A stretch of DNA of 64,000 nt, taken from Micromonospora inositola (lineage in GTDB: Bacteria; Actinomycetota; Actinomycetes; Mycobacteriales; Micromonosporaceae). A program made the translations under genes and the position numbers. Below the pieces are notes generated by a model, which was given only the letters and a program-made list of their open reading frames with translations, made no database searches and was not told the origin of the DNA. Below are positions 44,130 to 53,281 of this stretch, piece after piece (position 1 is the stretch's first letter; every line of letters starts with the position of its first letter). The stretch is from the NCBI RefSeq assembly GCF_900090285.1, contig NZ_LT607754.1, positions 992,001 to 1,056,000 on the forward strand, in the 5' to 3' direction.

Positions 44130-45713
44130 GTGACTACCGAGACCGGGATCAACATCCACAGCACCGCGGGCAAGCTGGCGGACCTGGACCGTCGGGTCGA
44201 CGAGGCGGTGCACGCCGGGTCGGCACGCGCGGTCGAGAAGCAGCACGCGAGGGGCAAGAAGACCGCGCGGGAGCGGATCGAGATGCTGCTCGACGAGGGC
44301 TCCTTCGTCGAGCTGGACGAGCTGGCCCGGCACCGGTCCACCAACTTCGGGCTGGAGAAGACCCGCCCGTACGGCGACGGCGTGGTGACCGGCTACGGCA
44401 CCGTGGACGGCCGGCAGGTCTGCGTCTTCGCCCAGGACTTCACCGTCTTCGGCGGCTCCCTCGGCGAGGTCTTCGGCGAGAAGATCGTCAAGGTGATGGA
44501 CCTGGCCATGAAGATCGGCTGCCCGGTGGTCGGCATCAACGACTCCGGCGGCGCACGCATCCAGGAGGGCGTGGCGTCGCTGGGCCTCTACGGCGAGATC
44601 TTCTTCCGCAACGTCCGGGCCAGCGGCGTCATCCCGCAGATCTCGCTGATCATGGGCCCGTGCGCGGGCGGCGCGGTCTACTCCCCGGCGGTCACCGACT
44701 TCACCGTGATGGTCGACCAGACCTCGCACATGTTCATCACCGGCCCCGACGTGATCAAGACGGTCACCGGCGAGGACGTCGGGATGGAGGAGCTGGGCGG
44801 CGCGCGTACCCACAACTCGCGCAGCGGCAACGCGCACTACCTCGGCAGCGACGAGGAGGACGCGATCGAGTACGTCAAGGCGCTGCTGTCGTACCTGCCG
44901 TCGAACAACCTGGACGAGCCGGTGGTGTTCGAGGCGCCGGCCGACCTCGACATCACCGATGAGGACCGGGAGTTGGACACGCTGATCCCGGACTCGGCCA
45001 ACCAGCCGTACGACATCCACCGGGTCATCGAGCACGTCCTGGACGACGGGGAGTTCCTGGAGGTCCAGCCGCTCTACGCGCAGAACCTGGTGGTCGGCTT
45101 CGGCCGGGTCGAGGGGCGCCCGGTCGGCGTGGTCGCGAACCAGCCGATGCACTTCGCCGGCACCCTCGACATCGCCGCGTCGGAGAAGGCCGCCCGGTTC
45201 GTACGGACCTGCGACGCGTTCAACATCCCGGTGCTGACCTTCGTGGACGTCCCCGGGTTCCTCCCCGGCACCGGCCAGGAGTGGGACGGCATCATCCGCC
45301 GCGGCGCGAAGCTCATCTACGCGTACGCCGAGGCGACCGTCCCGAAGGTCACCGTGATCACCCGCAAGGCCTACGGCGGCGCGTACGACGTGATGGGCTC
45401 GAAGCACCTCGGCGCGGACCTGAACTTCGCCTGGCCGACCGCGCAGATCGCGGTGATGGGCGCGCAGGGCGCGGTGAACATCCTCTACCGCTCCGAGTTG
45501 GCGAACGCCGACGACCCGGCCGCCGTCCGGGCCGAGAAGATCGCCGAGTACGAGGACACCTTCGCCAACCCGTACATCGCCGCCGAGCGCGGCTACGTCG
45601 ACTCGGTGATCCCGCCGCACGAGACGCGTACCCAGATCGTCCGGGCGCTGCGGGTGCTACGCACCAAGCGGGAGACCTTGCCCCCGAAGAAGCACGGCAA
45701 CATCCCGCTGTAG
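44130..45713 (+). CDS. pccB: Acyl-CoA carboxylase beta subunit (carboxyltransferase)
   Basis: 527 aa, GTG start. Transfers CO2 from carboxybiotin to an acyl-CoA. Both crotonase-fold halves are present ([22 protein letters not shown] region, [22 protein letters not shown] region). Asp420 in GGAYDVMG aligns with Asp422 of S. coelicolor PccB, the residue that in AccB is Ile and that separates propionyl-CoA from acetyl/butyryl-CoA preference, so propionyl-CoA is the likely substrate. It starts 108 bp from birA on the other strand. The epsilon subunit at 53282 and alpha subunit at 61977 are the probable partners. Confidence 0.96.
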   Translation: MTTETGINIHSTAGKLADLDRRVDEAVHAGSARAVEKQHARGKKTARERIEMLLDEGSFVELDELARHRSTNFGLEKTRPYGDGVVTGYGTVDGRQVCVFAQDFTVFGGSLGEVFGEKIVKVMDLAMKIGCPVVGINDSGGARIQEGVASLGLYGEIFFRNVRASGVIPQISLIMGPCAGGAVYSPAVTDFTVMVDQTSHMFITGPDVIKTVTGEDVGMEELGGARTHNSRSGNAHYLGSDEEDAIEYVKALLSYLPSNNLDEPVVFEAPADLDITDEDRELDTLIPDSANQPYDIHRVIEHVLDDGEFLEVQPLYAQNLVVGFGRVEGRPVGVVANQPMHFAGTLDIAASEKAARFVRTCDAFNIPVLTFVDVPGFLPGTGQEWDGIIRRGAKLIYAYAEATVPKVTVITRKAYGGAYDVMGSKHLGADLNFAWPTAQIAVMGAQGAVNILYRSELANADDPAAVRAEKIAEYEDTFANPYIAAERGYVDSVIPPHETRTQIVRALRVLRTKRETLPPKKHGNIPL

Positions 45714-45729
45714 CGGCCCGGCGAGAGGT

Positions 45730-45754
45730 CCCCGCGTCCGCCGTGGACGCGGGG
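45730..45754. terminator. Terminator between pccB and the CU044-type protein gene
   Basis: CCCCGCGTCC (45730-45739) pairs perfectly with GGACGCGGGG (45745-45754), extendable by GAG/CTC, 17 nt after the pccB stop and between convergent genes. Confidence 0.75.
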
Positions 45755-45761
45755 CTCCCGC

Positions 45762-46664
45762 TCAACAGGGCGGTTTCGCGGCCCCGCACATCCGGCGCGC
45801 GGCGGTCCGGCCCAACGTTGTCAGGTCGGCGTAGCTCAGGCCGGGGCCGCGACGGATGCCGTCGACCGTGTCCTTGAGCGTGTCCGGGCCGGTCGCGATC
45901 ACGGTGACCAGGTCACCGACCCGCACCACCATGGTGACCTCGATCGGCGGCGTCGGCGACACCACCTTCCCGTCGGCGCGGCTGCGTGGCGCGAGCGACA
46001 CGTGGCGCAGTATCACCGACTCGTCACCGGCGAAGTCGGTGATCGGCGTCTCCCACCGGTGCGTGCTCACGGTCAGCACCGTTCGGCCGGCCAGGACCGC
46101 TGATCCGGTCTGCTGCCACTCGGCACAAGCGTCGGTCAGCAGCGAGACCGCACCGAAGAGCAGGCGGCCCCGGTCCGGGTCGATGCGGTAGACGTCCTGG
46201 GTGAGCACCGGGCCCGGTGCCGCCGTCCGGTCGGCCGCCGCCCGCAACAGCGTCTGCGACCGCGAATAGCGGGAGGTGGGTCCGGTCGACGGGACCCCGC
46301 GCTCGCGGCCGCACGACTCCAGCACCGGGTCGACCCGTACCGTCTCCCCCAGGCCGCTCTCGCTGAGTCGCACACCGGTCTTCAGCGGCACGTCTCGCGC
46401 GGTGAGCAGGGTCTGCGGCGGGATCTCGGCCGGCGCGGCGGTCACCGTCGGCGCGGGGGCGGCGACCGGCGGTGCCAGGGTCGTCGGCCGCCCGGCCGTC
46501 GCGTACGCGGAGCCCGACAGCACCGCGAGCACGGCGGTCCCCGCCACCACCGCCGCACGTCGGCTGCGGCGGCGCGCCCGGGCGCGAATCTCCTCCGGCT
46601 CGGCCCAGCGGACCGCGGCCATGTCCCGGTGCAGCCGATCGACCAAACTCAGGTCCTCGGACAT
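45762..46664 (-). CDS. Single-pass membrane protein with extracytoplasmic domain, ECF sigma partner
   Basis: 300 aa; the ATG at 46664 overlaps the sigma factor's stop by one base, so the two are translationally coupled. A cytoplasmic N-terminus (LVDRLHRDMAAVRWAEPEEIRARARRR), one transmembrane helix (about 36-52), and a ~230-residue extracytoplasmic domain with several Cys residues. The layout suits an anti-sigma or regulatory partner of the sigma factor, though no zinc-finger ASD motif is visible. Similar CU044_5270-type proteins accompany SigE-like ECFs in this group; function inferred. Confidence 0.7.
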   Translation of the reverse strand: MSEDLSLVDRLHRDMAAVRWAEPEEIRARARRRSRRAAVVAGTAVLAVLSGSAYATAGRPTTLAPPVAAPAPTVTAAPAEIPPQTLLTARDVPLKTGVRLSESGLGETVRVDPVLESCGRERGVPSTGPTSRYSRSQTLLRAAADRTAAPGPVLTQDVYRIDPDRGRLLFGAVSLLTDACAEWQQTGSAVLAGRTVLTVSTHRWETPITDFAGDESVILRHVSLAPRSRADGKVVSPTPPIEVTMVVRVGDLVTVIATGPDTLKDTVDGIRRGPGLSYADLTTLGRTAARRMCGAAKPPC

Positions 46665-47155
46665 CAGGCCTCCTCCAGGTCAGAGACGGCGAGCAGGCCG
46701 GCGAGCGCGGCGCGCCCCCGGGAGAGCCGGGCCTTCACGGTGCCCACCGGCGCCTCGGTCTCCCGGGCCACATCGGCCACCGGCATGCCGAGCAGGTAGT
46801 AGAGCGCGATGGCGGTGCGCTGCTCCTCGGGCAGCCGGCGGAGCGCTTCCACCACCGCAACCGTGTCGGTGCTCGGGGCGGGGCTGGTCTCCTCGACGCC
46901 GTGCCGCAGGTAGGCGCGGGCCCGGCTGCGCAGGCTGCGCCAGCGGCTCACCGCGATCCGGCTGGCGACCACCCGCAGCCAGGCCTCCGGGTCGTCGTAC
47001 TCGCGCACCGTCGACCAGCGCTGCCAGGCCCGGATGTACGCCTCCTGCACGGCGTCCTGGGCCTCGGCGAGGTTCCCGGTGAGCACGTAGACGAAGCCGA
47101 GCAGTCGTTGCCGGCTGCCCCGGTAGAACTCGTCGAACCCGTCGACGTCCGACAC
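46664..47155 (-). CDS. ECF sigma factor, SigE family
   Basis: 163 aa, GTG start with a GGGAGG ribosome binding site upstream. Region 2 begins YRGSRQRLLGFVYVLTGNLAEAQDAVQEAYIRAW (about 10-45) and region 4 (about 105-155) contains LPEEQRTAIALYYLLGMPVADVARETEAPVGTVKARLSRGR, the HTH that reads the -35 element. Typical of SigE-family (SigJ/SigK-like) ECF factors. The overlapping downstream membrane protein at 45762 is the likely sensor or anti-sigma partner. Regulon unknown. Confidence 0.92.
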   Translation of the reverse strand: MSDVDGFDEFYRGSRQRLLGFVYVLTGNLAEAQDAVQEAYIRAWQRWSTVREYDDPEAWLRVVASRIAVSRWRSLRSRARAYLRHGVEETSPAPSTDTVAVVEALRRLPEEQRTAIALYYLLGMPVADVARETEAPVGTVKARLSRGRAALAGLLAVSDLEEA

Positions 47156-47217
47156 CCTGGTACCTCCCCCGTGGCGGTCGCAGGGGAGACGCCTGGCGTC
47201 GGGCCCGCGGTTGCCGG

Positions 47218-48201
47218 TCAGCCGATCATTTTCTCCAGCTCGACGCGGGGGAAGCTCCCGGCCGGGATCCGCTCGCGCACCGCCCGCCGCACGGCGAGCT
47301 GGACGGCCGCGTTCGCCGGCGTCGGCACGCCGTGCAGCCGGCCGAGGAGCACGATCTCGCCGTTGAGGTGGTCGGCCTCGGCGGAACCCGCGCCCCGCGC
47401 CAGGCTCTGCCAGGTGGAGCCGCCGGCCCGTTCCTCGCCGTCGACCGGCCGGTGCCGGACCTGGTCGCCGCGCTCGGCCGCCTCCTCCTCGGGCGAGGTG
47501 TGCGCGATCCCGGCCGCGGCGAGCGCCGTTACCCCCTCGGCCCGGACCCGCTCGGCGAGGCCTTCCGGCACGTCCCGGCCGAGCAGCGCCTGCAGGCCGT
47601 TGCCGAGGTTGCTCAGCAGCTTGCCGTACTTCCAGCGCATGACGTCGTCGCGGACCGGGGCGACGAACCCGGCGGCGGTCAGGTCGGCGGCGACCGCCCG
47701 GCTGGTGTCGTCCGACCCGGACGGGTAGCGGCCCAGCTGCAGCATCCCCGGGTGCGGGTGGCCGTTGGCGACGACCACACCGGGCTCCAGGTGGGTGGCG
47801 GGCAGCCAGACGCAGACCGGGTGCACCCGGGCGACGAGCCGCAGCGCGGCCCGCTCGTTGGCCACCCCGTTCTGGGCGACGAGCAGCGGCAACCGCTCCC
47901 CCGCCGTGCCGCCGCCGTCGACCGGCGCGTCCACCCAGGCGGCCAACGCCGCCTCGGTGTCCTGCGACTTCACCGTCAGCACCAGCACGGTGTCGGCCGG
48001 CAGCGGCGCCGCCGGCGGCCCGCCGGCGGCCGACCCGCGCCAGGTCACCGTCGCGTCCGGGGAGCGCAGGGTCAGCCCGCGGTCCCGGATCGCGTCCAGG
48101 TGCGCGCCGCGGGCCACCAGCACCACGTCGCGGCCGGCCTCCCCCAGCCGTACGCCAATGGTGCCGCCGACCGCGCCCGCCCCGATGATCACGTATCGCA
48201 T
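47218..48201 (-). CDS. Ketopantoate reductase family (2-dehydropantoate 2-reductase-like)
   Basis: 327 aa from the ATG at 48201. N-terminal NADPH-binding Rossmann motif VIIGAGAVGGTIGVRL. The mid-domain VLTVKSQDTEAALAAW carries the conserved Lys; later MRWKYGKLLSNLGNGLQALLG matches the ApbA_C helix with its catalytic Lys. PanE makes pantoate for CoA synthesis, but many homologues act on other 2-keto acids, so the substrate is not certain. It precedes the sigma-factor gene region and is downstream of the methyltransferase gene, 25 nt away, possibly one operon. Confidence 0.85.
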   Translation of the reverse strand: MRYVIIGAGAVGGTIGVRLGEAGRDVVLVARGAHLDAIRDRGLTLRSPDATVTWRGSAAGGPPAAPLPADTVLVLTVKSQDTEAALAAWVDAPVDGGGTAGERLPLLVAQNGVANERAALRLVARVHPVCVWLPATHLEPGVVVANGHPHPGMLQLGRYPSGSDDTSRAVAADLTAAGFVAPVRDDVMRWKYGKLLSNLGNGLQALLGRDVPEGLAERVRAEGVTALAAAGIAHTSPEEEAAERGDQVRHRPVDGEERAGGSTWQSLARGAGSAEADHLNGEIVLLGRLHGVPTPANAAVQLAVRRAVRERIPAGSFPRVELEKMIG

Positions 48202-48226
48202 CTGTCCGATTCTGCCCGTCGCCGGG

Positions 48227-48832
48227 TCATCCCGCCGCGGCGAGGTGGCAGAGCCACCGTTTGCCGGTCGGCGTGACGTCGCGTTCCCGGCCGAGCAGGG
48301 TGAAGCCCACCCCGCGCAGCAACTCCCCGACCTCCTCGGCGCGGTACCGGGCGAAGAACCGGTCGGCGTTCTCACCCGGCCACCGCTGCCAGGACTCCCC
48401 GTCGCCCTCCTGGAGGCTGAGCAGCAGCGGACCGCCCGGCCGGAGCACCCGGCGCATGTCCGCCAGCGCCGCCGACGCGGCCGCCTTGGGCAGGTGCAGC
48501 AGCGCCGCCGAGCACCAGACCCCGCCGAAGACCCCGGCCCGGAACGGCAGCCGGAGCAGGTCACCCTGCACGAGTGGGGCCTGGACCCGGGTGCGCGCGG
48601 CCCGCAGCATCGCCGCGGACAGGTCGAGCCCGACCGCCGCCACTCCCCGTCCGGCCCAGAAGGCGAGGTCCCGGCCCGGGCCGCAGCCCAGATCGAGCAG
48701 TGGCCCGTCGGCGCGCCGCTGGAACTCGTCGGCGAACGCCAGGTAGGGGGCGGGCACGTCGGGATTGCGGGCGGCGAAGTCCTCGGCGATCCGGTCGTAC
48801 GCGGCCCGGTTCCGGGCGATCACCTCGTCCAT
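48227..48832 (-). CDS. SAM-dependent methyltransferase (class I)
   Basis: 201 aa, ATG start. SAM-binding motif LLDLGCGPGRDLAFWAGRGVAAVGLD (about 45-70) and post-I VWCSAALLHLPKAAASAAL, the layout of Methyltransf_11/25 enzymes. Length is that of small, soluble methyltransferases. Acceptor unknown. It sits 25 nt upstream of the ketopantoate reductase-like gene on the same strand. Confidence 0.85.
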   Translation of the reverse strand: MDEVIARNRAAYDRIAEDFAARNPDVPAPYLAFADEFQRRADGPLLDLGCGPGRDLAFWAGRGVAAVGLDLSAAMLRAARTRVQAPLVQGDLLRLPFRAGVFGGVWCSAALLHLPKAAASAALADMRRVLRPGGPLLLSLQEGDGESWQRWPGENADRFFARYRAEEVGELLRGVGFTLLGRERDVTPTGKRWLCHLAAAG

Positions 48833-48915
48833 GCCGAGGCAGCCTAACCGCGGGTCCGGATCGCGGCTGCCCCCTCGACCGGGGTCCCCCGTCCGTCGGC
48901 GGGTTGCCCGGTCTG

Positions 48916-49659
48916 TCAGAAGGTCAGGCCGGCGTCGGTCAGGATCGGGCCGGCGAGCAGCAGCGCGCCGACGCCCAGGGCGGCCAGGCTGATCAGGGCG
49001 AAGACGGTCACCCAGAACAGCGCCGGGAACGGCGTCAGCCGGGCGAGCTGGTCGGCGTCGGACTCCGGCATCCGGCCCCGGCCCCGCAGCCTTTGCAGCT
49101 CCACCACCGGTCGTACGCCCCCGAGAAGCAGGAACCAGACGGAGGTCCAGGCGAAGGCGGCCTGCACCTGCGGGGAGGCGTACCAGGAGACGGCGAGCAC
49201 CACCCCGCCGGTGACCAGCAGCGAGAGCACCCCGAAGACGTTGCGGATCAGCACCAGCATGGCCAGCAGCAGCGCCACGGCCACCCAGAGCAGCAGGGTG
49301 ATCCGGTTGCCGGCGAGCAGCCAGGCGCCGGCGAGGCCGACCAGCGAGGGGGCGACGTACCCGGCGAGCAGGGTGAGGATCATCCCCGGGCCGCTGGGCC
49401 GGCCGGCGGAGAGGGTGAGCCCGGAGGTGTCCGAGTGCAGCCGGATGCCGCGCAGCCTCCGGCCCGTCAGCAGGGCCATCAGCGCGTGGCCGCCCTCGTG
49501 CGCGATGGTGACCGCGTTACGGGCGATCCGCCAGGGCAGCCGGGTGGCGACGACCACCAGCGCGACGGCGGCGGTGAGCAGGACGAGCAGCGGCGGCGGG
49601 TCGGGCTGCGCGCCGAGGAGCTTGTCCCAGAGGGTGGTCAGGCCGTCGATCAGGGGCAT
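48916..49659 (-). CDS. M50-family membrane zinc peptidase
   Basis: 247 aa, ATG start. The zinc motif HEGGH (His54, Glu55, His58) lies inside a hydrophobic segment (ARNAVTIAHEGGHALMALLTG), as in M50B peptidases, and further helices at about 90-110, 115-135, 140-160, 170-185 and 215-240 give a polytopic protein. No PDZ domain and no clear second LDG motif: the third zinc ligand is not obvious. The fold is that of site-2 protease-like proteins; the substrate is unknown. Confidence 0.85.
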   Translation of the reverse strand: MPLIDGLTTLWDKLLGAQPDPPPLLVLLTAAVALVVVATRLPWRIARNAVTIAHEGGHALMALLTGRRLRGIRLHSDTSGLTLSAGRPSGPGMILTLLAGYVAPSLVGLAGAWLLAGNRITLLLWVAVALLLAMLVLIRNVFGVLSLLVTGGVVLAVSWYASPQVQAAFAWTSVWFLLLGGVRPVVELQRLRGRGRMPESDADQLARLTPFPALFWVTVFALISLAALGVGALLLAGPILTDAGLTF

Positions 49660-49749
49660 GGGCGGGGAGCCTACTCGCTGATCGGGTGTCGTTTCCGGGG
49701 CGCGGGCTCGTATGGTGTGAAACTGATCGGGTGGTGATCGGAGCGGGAG

Positions 49750-49896
49750 GTGAACGCCGATGAGCGCGGCACCGTCTCCCGCCGGCTGGCCAACGCCGCC
49801 GAATCGGCCGTCGAGGACCGGGTGGCCAAGGCGGGCGAGACGCTGACCCTGACCGAGCCCTTCCGCTGGCAGATCGACCCCGCCGCCCTCCGCTGA
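49750..49896 (+). pseudogene. Possible Uma2-family endonuclease C-terminal fragment
   Basis: A 48-codon frame (GTG at 49750) coding for NADERGTVSRRLANAAESAV and ending AGETLTLTEPFRWQIDPAALR. The last ~20 residues resemble the end of Uma2 (DUF820) proteins, in which GxxLxLxEPFxxxLDPAAL is common. The catalytic PD-(D/E)XK core is absent, so this looks like the tail of a decayed copy. The assignment is by eye. Confidence 0.35.
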
Positions 49897-50021
49897 CCGT
49901 CATTCGATCAGCCACCCAGGCGACGACGGCCATCTATGAAGAATTCTTTAAGCCCCCTTGCGATCTAGGGCGGTTACCTCCAATGATGGGCGTCAATCAG
50001 TTGCCGTCCCGGGAGGCATCA

Positions 50022-50774
50022 ATGGCCAGTACCAGACTCTCCGTACGCCGGCTCATCGCCGCCGGCCTCACCGTCGCCGCCACCGCGGCCGCGGCCCTCG
50101 TAGCGACCGCCGGACCGGCCGCCGCGGCAACCACTCCCGGCATCGACGTCTCGCGCTACCAGGGCTCGATCAACTGGACGAGCGTCCGCAACGCCGGCAT
50201 CCAGTTCGCCTTCATCAAGTCCACCGAGGGCACGAGCTACAAGGATCCCAACTTCAACGCCAACTACGTGAACGCCTACAACGCCGGCGTGATCCGCGGG
50301 GCGTACCACTTCGCCCGGCCCAACATCTCGGCCGGCTCGACCCAGGCGAACTACCTCGCCAGCAACGGCGGTGCCTGGTCGGCGGACAGCCGCACCCTGC
50401 CCGCCGCGCTCGACATCGAGGCCAACCCGTACAGCGGCGGCTACTGCTACGGCCTGACCACCTCCGGCATGCGGAGCTGGATCCAGAGCTTCCTCACCAC
50501 CTACAAATCCCGCACCGGCCGGTACGCGGTCATCTACACCACCACCAGCTGGTGGAACCAGTGCACGGGCAGCTGGACGAGCCCGTGGGCCAACCACCCG
50601 CTCTGGCTGGCCCGCTGGTCCAGCACCCCCGGCGCCCTGCCCGCCGGCGCCTCGGTCTGGAGCTTCTGGCAGTACACCAGCAGCGGCAGCGTCTCCGGGA
50701 TCAGCGGCAACGTCGACCGCAACTACTGGAACGGCGACCGGAGCCGACTGATCGCCCTGGCCAACAACACCTGA
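50022..50774 (+). CDS. Secreted GH25 lysozyme
   Basis: 250 aa from the ATG at 50022 (GGGAGG 6 nt upstream); the longer frame from 49983 has no site. A long signal peptide (about 1-36, RRLIAAGLTVAATAAAALVATA) leads to a single GH25 domain. The catalytic pattern is IDVSRYQG (Asp42) and LDIEANPY, the DxE pair that hydrolyses the glycan bond of peptidoglycan; WSFWQYTSSGSV and the ending NVDRNYWNGD complete the fold. No cell-wall binding domain. Probably used in cell-wall turnover or lysis of competitors. Confidence 0.93.
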   Translation: MASTRLSVRRLIAAGLTVAATAAAALVATAGPAAAATTPGIDVSRYQGSINWTSVRNAGIQFAFIKSTEGTSYKDPNFNANYVNAYNAGVIRGAYHFARPNISAGSTQANYLASNGGAWSADSRTLPAALDIEANPYSGGYCYGLTTSGMRSWIQSFLTTYKSRTGRYAVIYTTTSWWNQCTGSWTSPWANHPLWLARWSSTPGALPAGASVWSFWQYTSSGSVSGISGNVDRNYWNGDRSRLIALANNT

Positions 50775-50790
50775 TCCCTGACGACCGGTC

Positions 50791-50844
50791 GGCGGCAGCG
50801 GGATCGGCTATCACCCTCGGTCGATAGCTGGTCCGGCTGCCGCC
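50791..50844. terminator. Composite hairpin between convergent genes
   Basis: GGCGGCAG (50791-50798) pairs with CTGCCGCC (50837-50844), and inside it GCTATC (50807-50812) with GATAGC (50823-50828). It follows the lysozyme stop and precedes the end of the small membrane protein gene. Confidence 0.6.
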
Positions 50845-50863
50845 ACCGTCGTCCCTGCGTCGG

Positions 50864-51094
50864 TCACGCCCTCCGTCGGGCGCCGACCGGCACGGGAACC
50901 GTGCCCTCTCCGGCCAGGGTGCTCCGCCGCGTCAGACGCCAGGCGGCCACCCCGGCGACGGTGACGGCCACGACACCGAGCAGCGCGACCAGCGCGGAGA
51001 TGCCGGCGCTCACCAGCAGCAGGACGATGTCCCCGAGCGCGACCAGCATCCACAGTGCCAGTCGGGGCCGGGTGTCCTTGCGTCGGTAACTCAT
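50864..51094 (-). CDS. Small two-helix membrane protein
   Basis: 76 aa, ATG start. A basic N-terminus (MSYRRKDTRPRL) and two hydrophobic helices (about 12-32 and 33-52) are followed by a short basic tail. No family recognised. It is 60 bp downstream of the kinase gene on the same strand and could be co-transcribed; association with the kinase is a guess from position. Confidence 0.6.
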   Translation of the reverse strand: MSYRRKDTRPRLALWMLVALGDIVLLLVSAGISALVALLGVVAVTVAGVAAWRLTRRSTLAGEGTVPVPVGARRRA

Positions 51095-51153
51095 GTCGTA
51101 CCTCCTTCCGGCGTCGCGGGATCAGTACCCCGTCCGACGGAAGGCCATGCGAA

Positions 51154-53190
51154 TCACTTTCGGACCGGCACGAACCCATCCGCGATGATCTTGAAGTTGG
51201 GCTCGTTCGCCGCCCAGTCCGCCGCAGGGCAATCCCAGCGGATCGCGTAACCCTTGTCGGGCGCGGTCACGAAGCCCCGGTTGCGGACGTGCGTCCGCCG
51301 ACCGTTCTCGTTGTAGATCCACTCCCAGTCGGCGGCCTCGTCCCAGTAGTCCACCGAGCCGATCTTCACCAGCTGGTAGCCGGAGTAGCTGCCCCGACGA
51401 CGCCGCTCCTGATCCCGCCAGTCCGCCTCGGCATCCTTGAGCGGCCGCGTCGTCTGGTCGATCAGCAGGGAGCGGCCCTTGCCGTCGGAGAAGCGAACCC
51501 GCCAGTCCTCCGGCCCCGATCCGAAGTGCTGGCGATAGTTCAGTCTGAACCCGGGCGGCACCGGCACCGAGAAGCCGCTCTGATCCCTGTGCAACGTCCA
51601 ACCCGCTGGCAGAGCCGTACCCGGCGAGGCGCTCGCCGACGGGGTCACGCTGGGCGCGGCGCTGGACGGGGCCGGCGCGGCCGGCTCCGAGGTGGCAGCG
51701 GCCGGCGGCCCTTCCGAGGCGGCGGTGGTGGCGCCGGCCTGCTGGCCTCCGCCGTCGTTCGGGTCGCCGCCCTTGTTCAGCAGCGGCACGGCCACCACGA
51801 GCGCGACCAGTAGGAGCGCGATCAGCACGCCGATCAGCAGGTTGCGGCGCTTGTGGTCCGGCCGCATGCCGGGAACGACGGTGGCACGGCCGGTTGACGG
51901 TGCCGGGCTCACCGGCGCCGGCATCACCGAGGTGGGGTTCGCCGGCTTGCCCGGCGGAGGCGCATCCACCCGGGTGTCGTCGGCCGCCGCAGGAGCCGCC
52001 GCGTCCACACGGGTGTCGTTGGCGACGGGCGGCGGTCCGTCCACGCGGGTCTCGTCGAGAGCCGGCGCCGGGGCCTCGACCTTCGCGGTCGGCTCGGCGT
52101 CCGAGGTGGACACCGGCGGGTCGACCTTGGCGGTCGGGGCGGCGGCCGACCCGATGGGAGTGTTGGCGGCGGCGTCGGCCGCGAGCGCGGTGCCCACGGC
52201 AGCGGCAGTGGCCGTACCCGCATCGGGTTTGCGCGGGGCCGGCGCGCCCGCCGGCCGGTCGGCGCGCACGGCGGGCGGGCGCGGCGCCGGCACCAGCGGC
52301 GGGCGCGGCTCGCGCGGACCGTTCGGCCCCGGCCGGCGTACGCCGTCCAGCAGCGAGATCCCCTTGGCGCGCTTGCCCCCGGCCTTGCGGAGCAGGCGCT
52401 CGGCCACCTCGGCGGTGATCCGCTCGGCCGGGTCCTTGCGGAGCAGGCCCTGCAGGACCGGCTTGAGCGGCCCGGCGTTCTTCGGCGGCGGCAGCGGCTC
52501 GGTGGCCAGCGCGGCCAGGGTGGCGATAGCGGACGGTCGGGCGTACGGCGACTTGCCCTCCACGGCCGCGTAGAGGGTCGCGCCCAGCGACCAGAGGTCG
52601 GCCTCCGGCCCGGCGGTGCCGTCTCTGGCCCGCTCCGGCGCGATGTACGCGGGCGAGCCGAGGACCATGCCGGTGCGGGTCACGTTCGGGTCGCCGGGGA
52701 TGGTGGCCAGACCGAAATCGGTCAGCACCACCCGGCCGTCGTCACCGAGCAGCACGTTGCCCGGCTTGACGTCCCGGTGCATCACGCCCGCCTTGTGCGC
52801 GGCCTTCAACGCGCCCAGCACGCCGAGGCCGATCTCGATCGCCTTGGCCGACGACACCGGGCCGTCCTCGGCGAGGGTGTCCTGCAACGATTTGGACGGC
52901 ACGTACTCCATGACGATCCACGGATCGCCGTCGGTGCGTAGCACGTCGAAGATGCGGACCACGTTGATGTTGTTGAGCCGGGCGATGGCCCGCGCCTCCC
53001 GCAGGGAGCGTTCCCGCATCTCGCGGCGCTCCTCCGGGGTGAGGCTGGGCGGTGGAACGAGCTCCTTGATGGCAACGTCCCGGTGCAGCACCTCGTCGCG
53101 CGCCTTCCACACCCGACCCATGCCGCCCTGGCCGAGCGGCGAGATGAGCCGGTACCGGTCGGCGACGAGTTGGGGAAGCGCGTTCGACAT
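51154..53190 (-). CDS. Receptor-type Ser/Thr protein kinase (PknB-like)
   Basis: 678 aa, ATG start. Hanks-type kinase domain at about 11-270: G-loop LGQGGMGRVWKA, Lys42 in VAIKEL, catalytic HRDVKPGN with Asp140, DFG with Asp158. A disordered Pro/Ala linker (285-445) carries three DTRVD/ETRVD repeats (about 379-410) and TAKVD/TAKVE units. One transmembrane helix at about 450-471. The extracytoplasmic part (about 540-678, GWTLHRDQSGFSVPVPPGFR onward) has no PASTA repeats and resembles the beta-rich sensor of actinobacterial kinases. It may phosphorylate itself on the Thr of the DTRVD repeats. Divergent from accE. Confidence 0.93.
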   Translation of the reverse strand: MSNALPQLVADRYRLISPLGQGGMGRVWKARDEVLHRDVAIKELVPPPSLTPEERREMRERSLREARAIARLNNINVVRIFDVLRTDGDPWIVMEYVPSKSLQDTLAEDGPVSSAKAIEIGLGVLGALKAAHKAGVMHRDVKPGNVLLGDDGRVVLTDFGLATIPGDPNVTRTGMVLGSPAYIAPERARDGTAGPEADLWSLGATLYAAVEGKSPYARPSAIATLAALATEPLPPPKNAGPLKPVLQGLLRKDPAERITAEVAERLLRKAGGKRAKGISLLDGVRRPGPNGPREPRPPLVPAPRPPAVRADRPAGAPAPRKPDAGTATAAAVGTALAADAAANTPIGSAAAPTAKVDPPVSTSDAEPTAKVEAPAPALDETRVDGPPPVANDTRVDAAAPAAADDTRVDAPPPGKPANPTSVMPAPVSPAPSTGRATVVPGMRPDHKRRNLLIGVLIALLLVALVVAVPLLNKGGDPNDGGGQQAGATTAASEGPPAAATSEPAAPAPSSAAPSVTPSASASPGTALPAGWTLHRDQSGFSVPVPPGFRLNYRQHFGSGPEDWRVRFSDGKGRSLLIDQTTRPLKDAEADWRDQERRRRGSYSGYQLVKIGSVDYWDEAADWEWIYNENGRRTHVRNRGFVTAPDKGYAIRWDCPAADWAANEPNFKIIADGFVPVRK

Positions 53191-53269
53191 CGGTGAGACG
53201 GTACCCGGCAGGCGCGGGCGTCACACCGCCGGCACGCCACTGTGCGGCGAAGGTCAAGTTCTCGACGCG

Positions 53270-53275
53270 TACCCT
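53270..53275 (+). promoter_or_regulatory. -10 box TACCCT of leaderless accE
   Basis: TACCCT is followed after 6 nt by the ATG at 53282. Confidence 0.5.
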
Positions 53276-53281
53276 GAGGTC

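Noticed and set aside
44031..45620. 529-codon minus-strand frame
   Set aside because: Antisense to pccB.
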